A stretch of 64,000 bases of DNA. Origin: CANJBX01 sp035556735. GTDB taxonomy: Bacteria; Pseudomonadota; Alphaproteobacteria; Rhizobiales; Xanthobacteraceae. The stretch spans positions 1 through 64,000 of the forward strand of contig DATMFF010000001.1 of assembly GCA_035556735.1 (NCBI GenBank). The letters are read 5' to 3'. The translations under genes and the position numbers were made by a program. The notes beneath the pieces are model-generated. The model saw only the letters and a list, made by a program, of their open reading frames with translations. It ran no database searches and was not told where the DNA came from. Shown one piece after another: positions 1 through 9,874 of the stretch (positions are counted from its first letter, which is position 1; the number at the start of each line of letters is the position of its first letter).

Positions 1-45
1 GATACTGGATGCCCGCGTGCGCGGGCATGACAGGTGGAGAGGCGG
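1..45. repeat. partial copy of palindromic repeat element (right half)
   Basis: This stretch carries a tactggat box, a GCCCGC-GTGC-GCGGGC hairpin and the tail catgacaggtggagag. The same sequence recurs at about 225-260 and 9789-9827. Here the left half of the element is cut off by the window edge or absent. Confidence 0.7.
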
Positions 46-150
46 TGCGCCCGTGTCGGATAGTGCGCTGCGCGAGGCGACGTGTGGCGATGGAACCCAA
101 GCGCCACCACCGTGGCTGCGGGTGTGGTTCGAGGCCTTGCATCTTGCGCG

Positions 151-260
151 GTGTCATCGCCCGCGAAAGCGGGCGATCCAGTACGCCGCAGCATCGGTGG
201 TCACGCCGCGACGGCGGTGAGGACTGGATGCCCGCGTGCGCGGGCATGACAGGTGGAGAG
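151..260. repeat. palindromic repeat element, full copy 1
   Basis: The element has two hairpins. The left is CGCCCGC-GAAA-GCGGGCG and the right is GCCCGC-GTGC-GCGGGC. Between them are inward-facing gatccagta and ctggat boxes, so the outer halves are also inverted repeats of each other. A second full copy is at 9718-9827. The layout resembles a REP doublet (BIME-like) mobile palindrome. Its position downstream of livF, with no gene in 1-342, means it may also end or stabilise the liv transcript. Confidence 0.75.
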
Positions 261-300
261 GCCGGATTGCTTCGTCGCTCCGCTCCTCGCAATGACCGTG
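261..300. repeat. short palindromic intergenic repeat (attgcttcg...cgcaatga)
   Basis: An attgc...gcaat inverted repeat with the interior ttcgtcgctccgctcctc joins directly onto the preceding repeat element. From general knowledge, elements of this form are common between genes in Bradyrhizobium-like genomes. Nothing else is visible before livF ends at 343. Confidence 0.5.
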
Positions 301-342
301 CGGCGATGCGGCGGCATCGCCGCGACCGCGGCGCGGCGGCGG

Positions 343-1070
343 CTAGGCCACCGCGTGGTCGGCGCCGAGGCCGAGGAGGCGCGCCTGCGCGTCGTGGTCG
401 GCGAGGAGCTCGGCGCTGGCGCCCTCGTGCACGATGCGGCCGCGGTCGAGCACGATGGTGCGCTCGCAGAAGCGCATGGCGAGCTCGGCCTTCTGCTCCA
501 CGAGGAGGATGGTCATGCCGCCTTCCTCGCGCACGGTGCGCAGCGCGTCGTAGAGCGCGTCGACGACGACGGGCGCGAGGCCCTCCATCGGCTCGTCGAG
601 GAGCAGCACCTTGGGCCCGCCGACGAGCGCGCGCGCGATGGCGAGCATCTGCTGCTCGCCGCCGGAGAGCTTGTTGCCGGCGTTGGCGCGGCGCTCGGCA
701 AGGCCGGGGAAGAGCGTGAACACGCGCTCGAGCGGCCAGCCGCCGGGGCGATGCGAGATGGCGAGGTTCTCGGTGACGCTGAGCGAGGCGAAGATCTCGC
801 GCTCCTGCGGCACGTAGCCGAAGCCCAGCCGGTTGCGGCGGAACGGCGCGACGTGCTCGAGCGCGCGCTCGCCCAGGAGGATGCGGCCGGAGCGCAATGT
901 CGTGAAGCCCATCAGGCTCGCGAGCAGCGTCGTCTTGCCGACGCCGTTGCGGCCGAGGATCGCGAGCGAGCCCCCGAACGGGACGGAGAACGTCACGTCC
1001 TCGAGCACGACGGTGGGCCCATAGCCCGCGGTGAGGCCTTCGACGCGCAGATCGCCGCGCAGATCGCCGC

Positions 1071-1074
<4 letters not shown>
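343..1074 (-). CDS. livF: branched-chain amino-acid-type ABC transporter ATPase LivF
   Basis: This 243-residue cytoplasmic ATPase powers a LivHM-type importer. Walker A GRNGVGKTT is at residues 41-49, the LSGGEQQ signature near 135 and the LLLDEP Walker B near 155. The length is usual for LivF. Its start overlaps the livG stop by 4 bp, so the two are translationally coupled. It is the last gene of a livK-H-M-G-F set that is probably cotranscribed with a dehydratase and an FAD oxidoreductase. In this family the real substrate may be an amino acid, amide, urea or aromatic acid, and the sequence does not decide which. Confidence 0.93.
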
Positions 1075-1852
<778 letters not shown>

Positions 1853-1856
<4 letters not shown>

Positions 1857-2911
1857 GGCGTCACCTTGGGCGCGGGGCCACGGTCGGGGCCGCAGGCGGG
1901 TGGCGATTTCCGGGAGGTCCGCGCACGCCCGACGATGTCGACGATGCTCATCAGGCCGTTCTCGAAGAACAGCACCGAGGCCATCAGCAGGCCGCCGATG
2001 ACGAACATCCAGCGGAAGGGATCGAGCTCGGCGGCGAGGTCCTGCACCACGACATAGACCACCGCGCCGACGAAGGCGCCGTAGAGCCGGCGCATGCCGC
2101 CGAGCACCAGCACCATGAGCACCGTGCCCGAGGTGAGCAGGCTGAGCGAGGCGATGCCGACCGAGCCGGTCGCCTGCGCGGAGAGCGCGCCGGCGGTGCC
2201 GGCCATGGCGGCGGAAAGGCCATAGGCCGCGACGAGGCGGCGCCACACCGGCGCGCCGATGGCGCGCATGCGGCGCGGGTTCTGGCGGATGCCGTTGACC
2301 GAGCGCCCGAACGGCGAGCGCACGATGCGCCAGCTCAGAAGGAACCACACCAGCAGCACGGCGCCGGCGTAGAGATAGGCGGTGTGGCCCCACAGGTCGA
2401 ACTTGAAGAGGCCGAGCAGCGGCTTGAGCGCGGGCAGCTGCAGGCCGTCGTCGCCGCCGGTGAGCGCATGCGCCTGGTTCGCCGCCTCCGCGATCAGCGC
2501 GGCGACGGCGAGCGTGAGCATCATCAAGGTCATGCCCTGCGTGTGCAGGATGAGCGCGCCGGTGACGAGCCCGAACACCGCGGCTACGGCGGTGGCGAAG
2601 AGGAGGCCGAGCAGCGGCTCGTTGGTGAAGTGGATGGCGCAGATGCCGGCGGCATAGGCGCCGACGCCGTAGAAGGCGGCGTGGCCGAGCGAGACGATGC
2701 CGGCATAGCCGAGCGCGATCTCGAGCGAGAGCGCGAACAGGATCATGATCAGCACGTTGGTGCCGAGAGTGAGATAGTCGGGTAGCGCGACATAGGCCGC
2801 GATGACGAGGAGCCACGGGATCGCGTGCAGGACGACGCGGCCGGGCGTGAGCATCGGGGCCGCGGCGGCGGGACGCGCGCGCGGGGCGCTGTGAACGGCG
2901 GAGGCGGTCAT
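1853..2911 (-). CDS. livM: branched-chain amino-acid-type ABC transporter permease LivM
   Basis: This 352-residue inner-membrane permease is rich in hydrophobic segments. It contains the conserved LGYAGIVSLGHAAFYGVGAY stretch of the LivM family, about 75-95 residues from the start. The ATG at 2911 gives a 4-bp ATGA overlap with livH. The open frame extends 35 codons further into livH, but those codons give a non-membrane, arginine-rich sequence. The C-terminus has a short hydrophilic tail. It forms the channel together with LivH. Confidence 0.92.
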
Positions 2912-3771
2912 CGCGCGGACCTCGCGGGCATCAGGCCGGCGGGCTTCCAGAGCAGGAGCGCCAGCACCAGCGAATAGAAGATGTAGGGCGCGAGCGAGGG
3001 CACGAGGTATTTGCACGAGGTCTCGACGATGCCGAGCACGATGGCGGCGACGAACGAGCCCTTGAAGTTGCCGAGGCCTCCGACGCCGACCACGACGAGG
3101 AACAGCACGAGGTAGCGCAGCGCGTAATAGGGATCGAGCGGCAGCAGCTGCGCGCCGACGACGGCGCCGAAGGCGGCGAGCGCGCAGCCGGCGGCGAAGG
3201 TGAGCGTGAACAGCAGGTTTACGTTGACGCCGACGGCCTGGCTCATGCGCGGGTTGTCGACCGCGGCGCGCAGGCGCGCGCCGATGAGCGTGCCGTCGAC
3301 GGCGACCCAGAGCAGGCCGAACAGCGCGAGGCCGACCGCGATGAGGAACAGGCGGTAGAGCGGATAGGCGCGGAAGCCGAGATCGACGAGGCCGTCGAGC
3401 GCGGCGGGGATCGGCAGTGTGCGCATGCCGGTGCCGAACAGAGTCGTCAGCGTCGCGATGACGACGAAGGTGAAGCCGAAGGTCATCAGCGACTGCGGCA
3501 GCTCACCCTTGCGATAGAGCGGGCGGTAGATCGTAAGCTCGGCGACGGCGCCGATGAGCGCGACGCCGATCACCGCGAGCGCGGCGGCGGCGGCGAACGG
3601 AAAGCCGGAGGCGACGAGGACGGAGGCGGCGTAGCCGCCGATCATGGCGAAGGCGCCGTGCGCGAGGTTGACGACGCGCATCAGCCCCATGGTGACGGTG
3701 AGGCCCACGGAGATGATGAACAGCACCATGCCGTAGGCGAGGCCGTCGAGCAGAATGGTCAGGTGGGTCAT
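2908..3771 (-). CDS. livH: branched-chain amino-acid-type ABC transporter permease LivH
   Basis: This 287-residue permease has about eight hydrophobic segments and the LivH N-terminal pattern GLAYGMVLFIISVGLTVTMG followed by NLAHGAFAMIGGY. It is the first membrane subunit of the importer. A strong hairpin lies between it and livK, and it overlaps livM by 4 bp. Length and gene order are typical of the family. Confidence 0.93.
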   Translation of the reverse strand: MTHLTILLDGLAYGMVLFIISVGLTVTMGLMRVVNLAHGAFAMIGGYAASVLVASGFPFAAAAALAVIGVALIGAVAELTIYRPLYRKGELPQSLMTFGFTFVVIATLTTLFGTGMRTLPIPAALDGLVDLGFRAYPLYRLFLIAVGLALFGLLWVAVDGTLIGARLRAAVDNPRMSQAVGVNVNLLFTLTFAAGCALAAFGAVVGAQLLPLDPYYALRYLVLFLVVVGVGGLGNFKGSFVAAIVLGIVETSCKYLVPSLAPYIFYSLVLALLLWKPAGLMPARSAR

Positions 3772-3794
3772 CGGAACTCGAACTCGCGTGCACC

Positions 3795-3821
3795 CCGCCG
3801 GCCGGGATCACCGGCCGGCGG
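3795..3821. terminator. hairpin between livK and livH (partial terminator or stabiliser)
   Basis: Perfect 11-bp arms, CCGCCGGCCGG at 3795-3805 and CCGGCCGGCGG at 3811-3821, enclose a 5-base GATCA loop. There is no T-tract. In many ABC operons such a structure behind the binding-protein gene protects the upstream mRNA or reduces read-through. That would leave more LivK than membrane subunits. Confidence 0.65.
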
Positions 3822-3832
3822 AACGCGGCACG

Positions 3833-5035
3833 TCACTGCGGATGCTTCTGCTTCCAGGGATCGCGCACCATCGGGAAGGTGTGGATGTTGATGTTGACGA
3901 GCTTGCCGTCACGCTCCTCCACCCGGCGAAGGTAGACGTTCTGGATCATGTCGCCGTCCTTGGGGTCGATCTCCATGGGACCGCGCGGGCTGTCCCACTT
4001 CATGCCCTTCCACAGGCCCATCGCCTGCTCGGCGGTGAGCTTGGGGCCGAACTTGGCGACGGCGCGATAGATCAGCTCCATGCCGTCGTAGGCGGCGACC
4101 GAGGCGAGGTCCGGCACCGTGTTGGGACCGAACATCTCGACGAGGTCCTTCTTGAGCGCGACGTTGAGCGGATTGTCGACGGTCTCGGTGTAGTGGAACG
4201 AGGACACGACGCCGAGCGCGGCCTTGCCGATCTGCGGCAGGTCGATCTGCATCGTCTCCGACGTGCAGAGCAGCTTGATGCCGGCGGGCTTGAGGCGCGA
4301 GGCCCAGGTGTTGACCATGGCGACCGTCGGCGGGCCGCCGGGGCCGAAGATGTAGAGCGCGTCGGGCTTCTGCTGCAGCACGCGCTCGAAGAACGGCGAG
4401 AAGTCCGTGGTCGCAAGCGGGATGCGGATCGACTCCAGCACCTCGCCGCCGCCCTCCTTGAACTTCGCGATGAAGGCGGCTTCCGAGTCGAAGCCGGGCG
4501 TGTAGTCGGACACGGCGGTGACGACGCGCTTGACGCCGTTCTGCAGCGCCCAGGTCGCGATCGGCTCGGCCACCTCCGGCAGCGTGTGCGAGACGCGCAC
4601 GGCGTAGGGCATCTTGCGGATGATCGCCGCCGTCGGCGTGTTGAACATGACGAGCGGGATCTTCGCCTCGGTGACGAGATCGCCGACCGCGACGACGTTC
4701 GGCGTGAACACGTAGCCGCCGAGGATGTTGACGCGGTCGCGCGTGATGAGCTGCTGGGTGATCTGCTTGGAGCGCACCGGGTCCGGCCCGCCGCTGTCGC
4801 GGTAGATGATCTCGATGGTGTGGCCGTTGACGCTCTTGCCGTGCTGCTTCTGGTAGACGTCGATCGCCTGCTGGAACTGCGTGCCCCAGCGCGCGAACGG
4901 ACCCGAGAACGGCCCGACCACGCCGACCTTGACGGTGTCGGCCTGCGCCGCGGTCGTGGCGGCGGCAAGCAGCACGCCCGCCGCGGAGGCGAGGCACCAG
5001 CGCGCCATCCCCCGAATGTTTGTTGCGTTTCTCAT
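3833..5035 (-). CDS. livK: branched-chain amino-acid-type ABC transporter substrate-binding protein LivK
   Basis: This 400-residue periplasmic binding protein of the Peripla_BP_6 type has a signal peptide with a probable AxA cleavage site near residue 32. The mature part opens with VKVGVVGPFSGPFARWG, as in amide, urea and branched-chain binding proteins. An AAGGAGAG ribosome site precedes the ATG. It is the fourth gene of the catabolic unit and is followed by a hairpin and then livHMGF. The ligand is unknown. The neighbouring dehydratase suggests a hydroxylated or polyol-like acid, but this is inference. Confidence 0.92.
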   Translation of the reverse strand: MRNATNIRGMARWCLASAAGVLLAAATTAAQADTVKVGVVGPFSGPFARWGTQFQQAIDVYQKQHGKSVNGHTIEIIYRDSGGPDPVRSKQITQQLITRDRVNILGGYVFTPNVVAVGDLVTEAKIPLVMFNTPTAAIIRKMPYAVRVSHTLPEVAEPIATWALQNGVKRVVTAVSDYTPGFDSEAAFIAKFKEGGGEVLESIRIPLATTDFSPFFERVLQQKPDALYIFGPGGPPTVAMVNTWASRLKPAGIKLLCTSETMQIDLPQIGKAALGVVSSFHYTETVDNPLNVALKKDLVEMFGPNTVPDLASVAAYDGMELIYRAVAKFGPKLTAEQAMGLWKGMKWDSPRGPMEIDPKDGDMIQNVYLRRVEERDGKLVNINIHTFPMVRDPWKQKHPQ

Positions 5036-5069
5036 CGATACTCTCTCCTTCCCAAAACTCGTTTGGCGG

Positions 5070-5534
5070 TCAGCCGGCGGCGGGCGAAGCGGCCCAGGGC
5101 GAGATCGCGCCGAAGATCGCGACGTCCGGCGGCTGCTCCTCGTAGACGTGCGGGCCCGTGAGCAGCGGGCGCAGCCAGGGCTGCGCGCTCGAAACCCAGA
5201 TGTGGCCCATGACGGTGAGGCAGGACGTGTCGTCGAGCGTGCCGCCTCTGACCATCACGCGCGCGCCGCCCTGGCGTTCGTGCACGATGCGCGTGCCGCA
5301 GTCCTTGCAGAAATAGCAGATGGTGACGGTGCCGCGCTCGGTCGTGCGCGACCAAGTCGCGGGCGTGCCTTTCGTGACGGCGAAGTCCGCGCGCGCGACG
5401 CCGAGCGAGAGGCCGAAGGCGCTGCCCGACTGGGTCTGGCACTGCGTGCAATGGCAGGCATAGACCATCAGCGGCTTGCCCGTGATGGCATAGCGCAGCG
5501 CGCCGCACTGGCATCCGCCGACCATGTCGCTCAT
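5070..5534 (-). CDS. GFA-domain (glutathione-dependent formaldehyde-activating-like) protein
   Basis: This is a 154-residue protein with the full cysteine set of the GFA fold: CQCG near residue 9, CHCTQC near 28-33, and CKDCG near 73-77. These cysteines normally bind zinc. A GGGGAGGG ribosome site precedes the ATG. Only a minority of GFA proteins are true S-(hydroxymethyl)glutathione synthases, so the reaction is not known. It sits 50 bp behind the dehydratase gene and 34 bp before livK, which implies a role in the same catabolic unit. Confidence 0.85.
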   Translation of the reverse strand: MSDMVGGCQCGALRYAITGKPLMVYACHCTQCQTQSGSAFGLSLGVARADFAVTKGTPATWSRTTERGTVTICYFCKDCGTRIVHERQGGARVMVRGGTLDDTSCLTVMGHIWVSSAQPWLRPLLTGPHVYEEQPPDVAIFGAISPWAASPAAG

Positions 5535-5584
5535 CGTCCCGCCCTCCCCGTGTGGCGTTCGCGTCGCGCCGTTGCGACGCGGCT

Positions 5585-7255
5585 TTAATCGAGCACCGCG
5601 CCCTTGTGCACGGGCTGCACCGTATGCTGGTAGGTGCGCAGCCAGCCGCGCAGGTTCTGCGCGCCGAACGTGCGCGGCGTCTGGCGCCGGCGCGCGAGCT
5701 CGGCCTCATCGACCAGGAGGTCGACGGTCTTGCGCGGCACGTCGATGCTGATGCGGTCGCCCGGCTCGACGAAGGCGAGCGGGCCGCCGGCGGCGGCCTC
5801 GGGCGAGGCTTCGCCGACGACCAGCCCCTTGTTGACGAGACCGGAGAGCTGGCCCTCGGTGATGACGGCGACGTCCTCGATCAGCCCGGCGCCGTCGAGC
5901 GCGAACACCACCGCCGAGGTCATCGCCATGCCGGGCCCGCCGATGACGCCGAGACCGCGCAGCACTACGACGTCGCCCTTCTTCACCTCGCCCGCCTCGA
6001 TGCCGGCGATCGCCTCCTCGCGCGAGTGGTAGAGCCTCGCCGGCCCCTCGAACGTCATCTTGCGCTCCTCGACGCCGCCGATGCGCACGATGCCGCCGCC
6101 GGGCAGCAGGTTGCCGCGCACGATGTTGAGCGAGGGACGCCGCGACATCGGATCGGCCATGGTGCGGATCACCGTGACGTCGGGCTCGGGCGCGTGCGCG
6201 AGCGCGTCGCGGATGGTGCCGCCGGTGACGGAGCGCGCGTCAAGGTCGAGCACGCCCTCGAGGCGCTTCATCACGCCGCGCGCGCCGCCCGCCGCCTCGA
6301 GCTCCTCGATCAGCCCCTCGCCGTTCGGACGAATGGCCGCGAGCAGCGGAATCTTGTCGGCAAGCTCGGCGTAGAGGTCGTAGACGTCGACGTCGACGTA
6401 GGCCTCGGTGGCGATCGCCTGCAGGTGCTTGGCGCAGTTGATCGAGCCCGACAGCGCGAGCACCATCATCACCGCGTTGCGGATCGAGCCGGCGGTGATG
6501 ATGTCGCGCGGCTTGAGGTCCTCGTGGACCATCTCGACGATGCGGCGGCCGGAGGCGCGCGCGAAGGCCATCATCTTAGGCGAATTGGCCTCGACCGGCG
6601 CCGAGCCCGGCAGCGTCATGCCGAGCGCCTCGCACACGACGTGCATCGAGTTGGCGGTGCCCATGCCGGCGCACACGCCCGGCCCCTGCACCGCGACGTC
6701 GGCCATGCCGCGCAGATCGTCCAGCGTGATCTGGCCGGAGGCGAGGTAGCCGGCCTTGAGGAAGACCTCCTCGATGTCGACGTGCTGGCCCTTGTAGGTG
6801 CCGCTGCGCTGATAGCCGCAGATCACCGCGATGGTCGGGACGTTCATGCGGCCCGCGGCCATGAGCTGGCCGGGCAGCGTCTTGTCGCAGGAGGCGAGGC
6901 ACACCATGCCGTCGAGCAGCGCGCCGTCGACCTGCACCTCGATGTCGGCGGCGATCAGGTCGCGCGTCGGCAGGATGTAGGCGCCGTACTTGCCGGCGCT
7001 GGTGATGAAGTCGCTCGGCGCCGCCGTGCGGATCTCGAACGGCAGGCCGCCGGCCTCGCGGATGCAGCGCTTTACCTCGGCCGCGATGCCGTCGAGATGG
7101 GTGAAGCAGCTCGCGAGCTCGGACGACGTGTTCACCACCGCGATCTTCGGCTTCTCCATGTCCGCATCGGAGATGCCGAGGGCACGCCACTGCGCGCGGC
7201 GGCCCGCCCACAACGCGGTGCCCGGCTTGAGATTGCTGCGCAGCGGCTTCTTCAT
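5585..7255 (-). CDS. IlvD/Edd-family dehydratase (dihydroxy-acid dehydratase-like)
   Basis: This 556-residue enzyme belongs to the family of dihydroxy-acid, phosphogluconate and sugar-acid dehydratases, which use an Fe-S cluster and Mg2+ to remove water from 2,3-dihydroxy acids. Visible marks are CDKTLPGQLMA near residue 120, GPGVCAGMGTANSM near 190, and the C-terminal VITEGQLSG and PEAAAGGP motifs. The start at 7255 is 1 bp after the TAA of the upstream FAD gene, so coupling is likely. Because it lies in a transporter and oxidoreductase operon rather than with ilv genes, a catabolic sugar-acid role is more likely than valine/isoleucine synthesis. Confidence 0.88.
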   Translation of the reverse strand: MKKPLRSNLKPGTALWAGRRAQWRALGISDADMEKPKIAVVNTSSELASCFTHLDGIAAEVKRCIREAGGLPFEIRTAAPSDFITSAGKYGAYILPTRDLIAADIEVQVDGALLDGMVCLASCDKTLPGQLMAAGRMNVPTIAVICGYQRSGTYKGQHVDIEEVFLKAGYLASGQITLDDLRGMADVAVQGPGVCAGMGTANSMHVVCEALGMTLPGSAPVEANSPKMMAFARASGRRIVEMVHEDLKPRDIITAGSIRNAVMMVLALSGSINCAKHLQAIATEAYVDVDVYDLYAELADKIPLLAAIRPNGEGLIEELEAAGGARGVMKRLEGVLDLDARSVTGGTIRDALAHAPEPDVTVIRTMADPMSRRPSLNIVRGNLLPGGGIVRIGGVEERKMTFEGPARLYHSREEAIAGIEAGEVKKGDVVVLRGLGVIGGPGMAMTSAVVFALDGAGLIEDVAVITEGQLSGLVNKGLVVGEASPEAAAGGPLAFVEPGDRISIDVPRKTVDLLVDEAELARRRQTPRTFGAQNLRGWLRTYQHTVQPVHKGAVLD

Positions 7256-7256
7256 C

Positions 7257-8615
7257 TTACGCCTCGACCAGTTCCGACATGCCGAGGAAGGCCCCGGCGG
7301 CTTCGAGCTTCTTCTGCAACGCGGCGACGTCCACCTTGCGCGGCGCAACGCCGGCGCTCAGCGCGAGATCGGCGGCGATGCCGGCGGCCTCGCCCATGAT
7401 GAAGCACGGGCCCGAGACGCGCGCGGAGGACTGCGCCTCGTGCGTCATCGACGCGCAGCGGCCGGTGACGAACAGGTTCTCGATCTTCTGCGGAAGGATG
7501 ATGCGATAGGGGATCTGATTGAACCCGCGCGAGCCCATGGCCGCGAACACGAAGCGCACGTCGCCGAACTCGTGCGCCTCCACCGGCCAGCCGTTGACGC
7601 CGATGCTGTCGGAGAAGTCGCGGCACTCGAGGATGTCCTCGACCGTGAGCATGTAGTCGCCGCGCACGCGCCGCGTCTCGCGGATGCCGATCTGCGGCGC
7701 GATCTCGACGATGTAAGCCTTCTCGAAGCCGGGCGTGACCTCCTTGATGAACTCGAACACGTCCCAGCACTGGCGCCGGCCCTGCACCTCGCCGTAGCTG
7801 AGCTGGCGGGCGTCGATGCCGCTGACGGCGGAGCCGTCGGGATTCTTGATCTGGGTGAGGTTGGCGCGCCATTCGATCGGGTTGGGCTGCGGGCGCACGA
7901 TCGGCTTCTTGCGCGGGAACTTGCGGCCCTTCTTCTCCGCCTCCTCCATCAGCACCGGGATCTTCTCCCAGGCCGAGCCGGCCTTCTGGGGATCGACGCC
8001 GTTGATGCGGAACATGGTCGAGGGATAGAGCATGCCGCCCTGCCCGTCGCCGATCTCGTAGGGGGCGCCGGCCCAGGCCGCGAGGTCGCCGTCGCCGGAG
8101 CCGTCGATGAAGATGCGGCCGCGCACCGCGACGCGCCCTTCCTTGGTCTCGACGAACAGCGCCTCGATCTCGGTGTCGGAGCGCATCTGCACGGCCGAGC
8201 CGAAGGCGTGGTAGAGGACGGTGACGTTGGCCGCCGCCATCATCTCGTCGCAGACGATCTTGTAGGCGGAGATGTCGTAGGCCTGCGCCTGGATGCGCTG
8301 CTGCACGGAGAGGTGCGGCTTGCTCAATGCATCCATCGCGGCGAGCCGGTCGAGGATCTCGACCACGAGCCCGCGCGCGGTCAGCTTGTGCTCGCCATAT
8401 ATATTAGAGTGCAGCCCGCAGAAGGTGCTCAGGCCGGCGGCGGTGCCCGCGCCGCCGAGGAACCCGTAGCGCTCGATCAGCAGGGTCGAGCGGCCCGTCC
8501 GGCCGGCCGCCAGCGCGGCGGCGATGCCCGCCGGCCCGCCGCCCAGCACCACGACCTCATAGTCGCCGAATACCGGCACCTTGCGGGCGGGCTCGGACAT
8601 GAATGTCTGGGACAT
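7257..8615 (-). CDS. FAD-dependent oxidoreductase (FAD_oxidored family)
   Basis: This 452-residue flavoprotein has the dinucleotide-binding motif VVVLGGGPAGIAAALAAGRTG at about residues 21-41, followed by IERYGFLGGAGTAA. A second FAD contact, FIDGSGDGDLAAWAG, is near 170 and a C-terminal GEAAGIAADLA near 410. This layout fits the FAD_oxidored family (PF12831). A strong GGAGGAG ribosome site precedes the ATG. It is the promoter-proximal gene of the operon running to livF and faces a LysR regulator. It probably oxidises the imported substrate or a product of it, but the electron acceptor is unknown. Confidence 0.87.
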   Translation of the reverse strand: MSQTFMSEPARKVPVFGDYEVVVLGGGPAGIAAALAAGRTGRSTLLIERYGFLGGAGTAAGLSTFCGLHSNIYGEHKLTARGLVVEILDRLAAMDALSKPHLSVQQRIQAQAYDISAYKIVCDEMMAAANVTVLYHAFGSAVQMRSDTEIEALFVETKEGRVAVRGRIFIDGSGDGDLAAWAGAPYEIGDGQGGMLYPSTMFRINGVDPQKAGSAWEKIPVLMEEAEKKGRKFPRKKPIVRPQPNPIEWRANLTQIKNPDGSAVSGIDARQLSYGEVQGRRQCWDVFEFIKEVTPGFEKAYIVEIAPQIGIRETRRVRGDYMLTVEDILECRDFSDSIGVNGWPVEAHEFGDVRFVFAAMGSRGFNQIPYRIILPQKIENLFVTGRCASMTHEAQSSARVSGPCFIMGEAAGIAADLALSAGVAPRKVDVAALQKKLEAAGAFLGMSELVEA

Positions 8616-8697
8616 CGCGCGTCTCCTCCGACAGGACGTTTCCGCCGCCCGGTGTAGTCCGCCGCCCCCGCCTGAAACAAATTCATTTTTTGCAACA

Positions 8698-8720
8698 ATC
8701 CATGTATTTCATTCATGGAT
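8698..8720. promoter_or_regulatory. perfect inverted repeat, candidate LysR operator
   Basis: The 7-bp arms ATCCATG (8698-8704) and CATGGAT (8714-8720) are separated by 9 bases, in the divergent region between the FAD oxidoreductase and LysR genes. Symmetry, size and place fit a LysR recognition site. The right arm covers the first possible ATG of the LysR frame (8715), which argues for translation starting at 8736 instead. Confidence 0.6.
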
Positions 8721-8735
8721 CACGGACGGCACGCC

Positions 8736-9638
8736 ATGCGCAACGATCTGCTCGGACTCCAGGGATTCCTCAGCCTCGCCGACCACGGCACCTTCCAGCA
8801 GGCATCGGCGCATCTCGGCATCAGCCAGACCGCGCTCAGCCACCGCATCAAGAAATTCGAAGCCGAGCTCGGCATCGAGCTGTTCGCGCGCACCACGCGC
8901 AAGGTCAGCCTGACGCCGGCCGGCAACCGCCTGGTGCCGCAGGCGCGGCGCATCCTCGACGACCTCGAAGCGACGCTGCGGCAGGTGCGCAGCGAAACCT
9001 CGCCAGCCAACCGGCTGGCGATCGGCTGCATCCCGACCGTCGCGGTGCGACTGCTCTCGCGCGCGATCGCGCAGTTCAACGCAGCGCAGCCGCAGGTGGC
9101 CGTGAAGGTGATCGACGCCTCCGCGACCCACCTCCTCGACCTCATCGGCGCCGGCACCACGATCGAGTTCGCGGTGACGGTGCTGCGCGCCTATCGCTCC
9201 GACCTCGAATTCCACCCGCTGCTGAAAGAGGAGTTCGTGGTGCTCTGCCGCAGCGACGACCCGCTCGCGCGCAGGGACGAGATCACGCTCGCCGAGCTCG
9301 ACCAGCACCGGCTGGTCCGCAACAGCGTCGCCGCCGAGGCGCTCGGCACGCGCGCGACCGCGATCCGCTGGGACTTCGAGGCGGAGAACGTCAACACCGC
9401 CGTGAGCATGGTGGAGGCCGGCCTCGGCATCACCATCATCCCGCGCCTGGGCGCGCGCTCCGATACGGACACGCACCTCGCCACGCTGCGCCTGCGCGCG
9501 CCGACGGTCGCGCGCAACCTCGGCATCCTGCGGCGCGGCGACTCGCCGCTGTCGCCCGCGGGCGCGCAGTTCGTGAAGCTGCTGGCGGGCGTGATGAAGT
9601 CGGCGCAGGTGGCGCACAGAACGGTGGCCCGGGTGTGA
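8736..9638 (+). CDS. LysR-family transcriptional regulator
   Basis: This protein of about 300 residues has an N-terminal winged helix-turn-helix (FLSLADHGTFQQASAHLGIS, then QTALSHRIKKFEAELG) and a LysR substrate-binding domain. I prefer ATG 8736 over ATG 8715. The upstream ATG lies inside a perfect inverted repeat and has no ribosome site, while 8736 has GGACGG about 10 bases ahead. The gene diverges from the oxidoreductase-dehydratase-liv operon and most likely controls it and itself in response to the imported substrate. Confidence 0.88.
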   Translation: MRNDLLGLQGFLSLADHGTFQQASAHLGISQTALSHRIKKFEAELGIELFARTTRKVSLTPAGNRLVPQARRILDDLEATLRQVRSETSPANRLAIGCIPTVAVRLLSRAIAQFNAAQPQVAVKVIDASATHLLDLIGAGTTIEFAVTVLRAYRSDLEFHPLLKEEFVVLCRSDDPLARRDEITLAELDQHRLVRNSVAAEALGTRATAIRWDFEAENVNTAVSMVEAGLGITIIPRLGARSDTDTHLATLRLRAPTVARNLGILRRGDSPLSPAGAQFVKLLAGVMKSAQVAHRTVARV

Positions 9639-9717
9639 ATTCGCGCGCGTGCCGGCCAAGGATTCCCGGGGCATGGCCTGACGTTGACCGCTCCATCGTT
9701 CCCTCACACCGCGCGCA

Positions 9718-9829
9718 GTGTCATCGTCCGCGACAGCGGGCGATCCAGTACGCCGCAGCAGTGGTGACTAAGCCGCGACGGCGGTGGCTACTGGATGCCC
9801 GCGTGCGCGGGCATGACAGGTGGAGAGAC
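9718..9829. repeat. palindromic repeat element, full copy 2
   Basis: Nearly identical to 151-260. It has a left hairpin CGTCCGC-GACA-GCGGGCG (one arm base changed), boxes gatccagta and tactggat, a right hairpin GCCCGC-GTGC-GCGGGC, and the tail catgacaggtggagag. It lies between the convergent LysR and esterase genes in an otherwise empty 236-bp gap. The two full copies and one half copy in 10 kb suggest a dispersed, non-autonomous element. Confidence 0.75.
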
Positions 9830-9874
9830 AGTGCGTCGCCGCGGTAGATGCGAGGCTCGATCACGCAACCCATG

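Noticed and set aside
3755..5161. 468-codon + strand open frame opposite livK
   Set aside because: It is a shadow with low-complexity, aspartate- and arginine-rich translation. LivK on the other strand has a signal peptide, ribosome site and family motifs.
5552..8657. Very long + strand frames opposite the dehydratase and FAD oxidoreductase
   Set aside because: Codon shadow of GC-rich genes. The products are repetitive and unlike any protein family.
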